From assembly GCF_007829525.1 (NCBI RefSeq), contig NZ_VLJP01000034.1, positions 44,620-108,619 on the forward strand: 64,000 nucleotides of DNA. The letters are read 5' to 3'. The translations under genes and the position numbers were made by a program. This document shows, one piece after another, positions 61,617 to 64,000 of the stretch. The notes under the pieces are model-generated. The model saw only the letters and a program-made list of their open reading frames with translations. It was not told the DNA's origin and made no database searches. The first letter of the stretch is position 1. Each line of letters opens with the position of its first letter. Origin of the DNA: Mesorhizobium sp. J18. GTDB taxonomy: Bacteria; Pseudomonadota; Alphaproteobacteria; Rhizobiales; Rhizobiaceae.

Positions 61617-62702
61617 TCAATCTTTCGAAGCGCCGGAGGCTTGCCGCTTCGAGGCGAAATTCGTCAGGGCTAAGAGAAAATCGCCGATGCCTGGGCGCTT
61701 TACCGCACTGAAGGGCAGGGGTCGCGCTGTTTCCATCGCCGCTATGCCAATCCGTGCCGTCATCATGCCATTGACGACGCCTTCGCCGAGCTTGGCCGAC
61801 AGACGGGCCGCCAGTCCATGACCGACGATCTGCTGTACAAGGCTGTCGCCGGCAGCGATTGAGCCGGTTACGGCCAGATGTGCCAGCACGCTGCGCGCCA
61901 GGCGGAAAAATCCCAGGGTCCCCGGCCGTCCGCCATAAAGCTCGGCCAGCCGCCGGATGAGCCGTCCGGCTTCGAAAACCACATAGGCGACATCAACCAG
62001 TGCGCGCGGGCTTACCGCGGTGACAATGGAGACACGCTTGGCTGCATCGAGAACCAGCTTCTGTGCGGCAGCGTCCAGGGGAGCGAGAAGTTCAGTTTCG
62101 GCCAAACGAACGAGATTGGCGCCATCTATCACGTCGTCTTTGAGTTCCGCCAGAGTTCTACGTCCCGCCGCGGTTTCCGGTTTCCCAGCCAGGAAACCGG
62201 AGAGATCGTCCACGAGACTGCGCGCCGCCCCTGGGTCGTCGCGGGCAATGGCGTCGAGCGCGCGCAATTGCAGCTTCTCGACCGAAGCCAGCCGCATAAT
62301 GCCGGCCAGTTCGCGCGCCAGGATGACGAGGAGCGCGACAAGGGCGATCGCAGCAATGCCCGCCGCCAGCCAGCCTAGCCATTCGGCGCGGGCAAACAGG
62401 TCGCGGATGAGCTGGTCGACCCACAGCCCTATTGCAAGCGAGATCAGAATGCCCAAAGCGGCCGTGAAGACCGTGCCAAGGCGCGAAGGCCGGCGGCGAG
62501 GCGAAGCCGGCGGCGGCTCCGCCAGTGCCAGTTCCTCTTCGTCGAAGACGTCGAAGGCAGCCGGAGTGACCACGGCCGCGTCGTCGGCCCGGACGGCGCG
62601 CGGCTTGCGGGGCGTGGAAGCTTCCGGCCTGGATTTTTCAGGCTCGGCCTCGGGCTTCGGCTTATCGAGGCGGAAGGCGGCTGGGCGGCGCTTTTCCGTC
62701 AT
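61617..62702 (-). CDS. ycjF: YcjF/DUF697 family inner-membrane protein
   Basis: A 361-residue protein. A charged, disordered N-terminus (1-70) is followed by two membrane helices (TVFTAALGILISLAIGLWVD and LGWLAAGIAAIALVALLVIL), and then a soluble TIGR01620/YcjF domain with hydrophobic VSIVTAVSPRALVDVAYVVF. Its ATG overlaps the ycjX stop (ATGA), so the pair is coupled. The function is unknown; in E. coli, ycjX and ycjF respond to heat/phage shock as neighbours of psp genes. Confidence 0.87.
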   Translation of the reverse strand: MTEKRRPAAFRLDKPKPEAEPEKSRPEASTPRKPRAVRADDAAVVTPAAFDVFDEEELALAEPPPASPRRRPSRLGTVFTAALGILISLAIGLWVDQLIRDLFARAEWLGWLAAGIAAIALVALLVILARELAGIMRLASVEKLQLRALDAIARDDPGAARSLVDDLSGFLAGKPETAAGRRTLAELKDDVIDGANLVRLAETELLAPLDAAAQKLVLDAAKRVSIVTAVSPRALVDVAYVVFEAGRLIRRLAELYGGRPGTLGFFRLARSVLAHLAVTGSIAAGDSLVQQIVGHGLAARLSAKLGEGVVNGMMTARIGIAAMETARPLPFSAVKRPGIGDFLLALTNFASKRQASGASKD

Positions 62703-64000
62703 GCCAGATAGTCTCCGAGAAGGAACTGGAGGGCTCGGTCCAGGCGGATATGCGGCAGTGAGAGGGTGATGCCCTCGGCCGTTCGCTCGAGCTTGGGAGG
62801 GCGAAAGCGTACGAAGCGGATCATCTGCTCGTCGGGTTTCGACGGTTCTTCACCACCTTTGAAGATCATGTGAGGTTTTTCCGGCAAGTCACCGGGAAAT
62901 ATGGCAGTTTCAGTCTTTCCATCGAATGTCTCGCCATTGATCGTCTCGCCTGCCAATGGGGTGCCAATAATGACCGGCAAAATCTCCCGTCCTTGCTTGA
63001 CGGTGCCTTCGCGGGTGGCGCGTACCGCGGCCATTGCGACGACATCCACCGTCGCACCGGAGAAATCGGCGCGGGCAATCGCCCGCTCCGTCAGCCTGCG
63101 TACGATTGCCTGCAAGCGGTCATGGCTTTCATGGTGCAGGTGATCCGCCTTGGTCGCGGCGATCAGGATCCGGTCGATCCGGCGCGATACGAGATCGGTC
63201 AGAAAATTGCCGCGGCCCGGCCGGAAGCAGGCGAGAATTTCGGTCAGCGCCCTTTCGAGATCGGCGACAGCCGCCGGTCCGGCATTGAGGGCCTGCATGG
63301 CATCGATCAGCACGATCTGCCGGTCAAGCCTGGTGATGTGCTCGTGGAAGAACGGTTTGACCACATGAGTCTTATAGGCCTCGTAGCGCCGCTCCATCAT
63401 CGCGTGAAGCGATCCCCGGCGGGCATGCTTGTCGCCGAGGCCGGGCAAGGGCGCGAAGGTTAGTGCGGGCGAGCCTTCCAGATCGCCCGGCATCAGGAAA
63501 CGGCCGGGCGGAAGCGTGGACAGCGCAGTCGAATCCGTCTTGCAGGCCCGCAGATAGGCGGTAAAACCCTCCGCCAGGCGACGCGCCGTCATCTCGTCCG
63601 CATCGGCGTCCGGATTGATTTCGGCGGCCAGCTTCCGCCAATCGGCCGAAAGCTCCCGCCGCACCGGCAGATCGGCCAGTTCGAAGGCGTCGCGGGAGAA
63701 TTCCGCGTAGTCCTTGCCGAGAAGAGGCAGGTCGAGCAGCCATTCGCCGGGATAATCCACGATATCCAGCGATATGCGCCCGCGGGAGAAGAGCCGACTC
63801 CAGCCGGAAGCGGATTCGAATTCAATCGTCAGGCGCAGCTCGGAGATAGCACGGGTCGATTCCGGCCATATGCGTTCATCGACAAGGGCGGCGATGTGGT
63901 CTTCGTACTGGAAGCGCGGCACCGCGTCGTCCGGCTGATGCTCGAGGAAGGCACGGGCGATGCGGCCGGATTTCTGCGCCTCGAACAGCGGCAGCCTGCC
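62699..64000 (-). CDS. ycjX: YcjX family P-loop ATPase, 5' end beyond window
   Basis: The last 433 codons of a YcjX/DUF463 protein. The frame stays open and protein-like to base 64000 (RLPLFEAQKSGRIARAFLEH upstream of a GTG at 63922), so the gene starts outside the window, where the Walker A is expected. Family segments seen are LDIVDYPGEWLLDLPLLGK, IVLIDAMQALNAG, and DRILIAATKADHLHHESHDR. The C-terminal IRLDRALQFLLGDYL is typical. It is followed with ATGA overlap by ycjF. Confidence 0.9.
   Translation of the reverse strand, partial: GRLPLFEAQKSGRIARAFLEHQPDDAVPRFQYEDHIAALVDERIWPESTRAISELRLTIEFESASGWSRLFSRGRISLDIVDYPGEWLLDLPLLGKDYAEFSRDAFELADLPVRRELSADWRKLAAEINPDADADEMTARRLAEGFTAYLRACKTDSTALSTLPPGRFLMPGDLEGSPALTFAPLPGLGDKHARRGSLHAMMERRYEAYKTHVVKPFFHEHITRLDRQIVLIDAMQALNAGPAAVADLERALTEILACFRPGRGNFLTDLVSRRIDRILIAATKADHLHHESHDRLQAIVRRLTERAIARADFSGATVDVVAMAAVRATREGTVKQGREILPVIIGTPLAGETINGETFDGKTETAIFPGDLPEKPHMIFKGGEEPSKPDEQMIRFVRFRPPKLERTAEGITLSLPHIRLDRALQFLLGDYLA

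Overview
The window is chromosomal DNA from an alphaproteobacterium of the order Hyphomicrobiales (Rhizobiales), most likely the Phyllobacteriaceae (Mesorhizobium/Nitratireductor-like). The evidence is the high GC content, the aapJQMP amino-acid transporter, HdaA, an NDUFS4-type complex I subunit, DUF982 proteins, a STAS-MlaE fusion and a giant coiled-coil protein resembling the Agrobacterium growth-pole-ring protein. No rRNA, CRISPR array, plasmid origin or complete insertion sequence was seen. There are two tRNA genes.

Layout. 1-6.3 kb: the 3' part of a molybdopterin oxidoreductase, then purM-purN on the minus strand, diverging from a CDP-alcohol phosphatidyltransferase, an AI-2E/PerM-family permease and hdaA. 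6.5-7.0 kb: tRNA-Pro, an NDUFS4-like gene and tRNA-Arg packed almost end to end. 7.0-18 kb: an accessory polysaccharide region holding UDP-glucose dehydrogenase, a three-module RgpF/GT2/GT2 glycosyltransferase with AT-rich code, two sulfotransferases, a methyltransferase and a second double-GT2 enzyme. It is interrupted by decayed IS66 and IS3 transposase pieces and probably makes or decorates an acidic, sulfated surface glycan. 18.2-20.4 kb: three tandem DUF982 genes, a Tyr/His/Arg-rich lipoprotein and a small ribbon-helix-helix-like protein. 20.4-28 kb: metC diverging from aapJQMP, then a flavin monooxygenase and a CHCC zinc-finger protein.

28-42.7 kb: ppk-ppx (polyphosphate synthesis and breakdown) convergent with rnd, an MFS transporter, a TetR regulator plus enoyl-CoA hydratase with a 20-bp palindromic operator candidate, aspS, a glutamyl-tRNA synthetase, an NADP malic enzyme with a phosphotransacetylase-like tail, and a fumarylacetoacetate-hydrolase-family gene next to the relic of an SDR dehydrogenase. 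42.9-49.5 kb: an LpxH-like metallophosphoesterase, a dipeptide epimerase, and an Mla-type lipid transport operon (STAS-MlaE, MlaF, MlaD, auxiliary lipoprotein) closed by a strong bidirectional terminator.

49.5-64 kb: the 1718-residue growth-pole-ring-like protein with 29- and 36-residue repeats, a 53-residue membrane protein, a [2Fe-2S] ferredoxin and its probable NADPH reductase, a secreted DUF922 protein, folP-folK, a KefB-type antiporter, a secreted protein of unknown function, and a ycjX-ycjF pair whose ycjX 5' end lies beyond the window. The core genes are ordinary. The unusual material is the glycan island, the DUF982 triplet, the palindrome at the TetR gene and the repeat architecture of the giant coiled-coil protein. 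Nothing here can be called an undescribed system from sequence alone.
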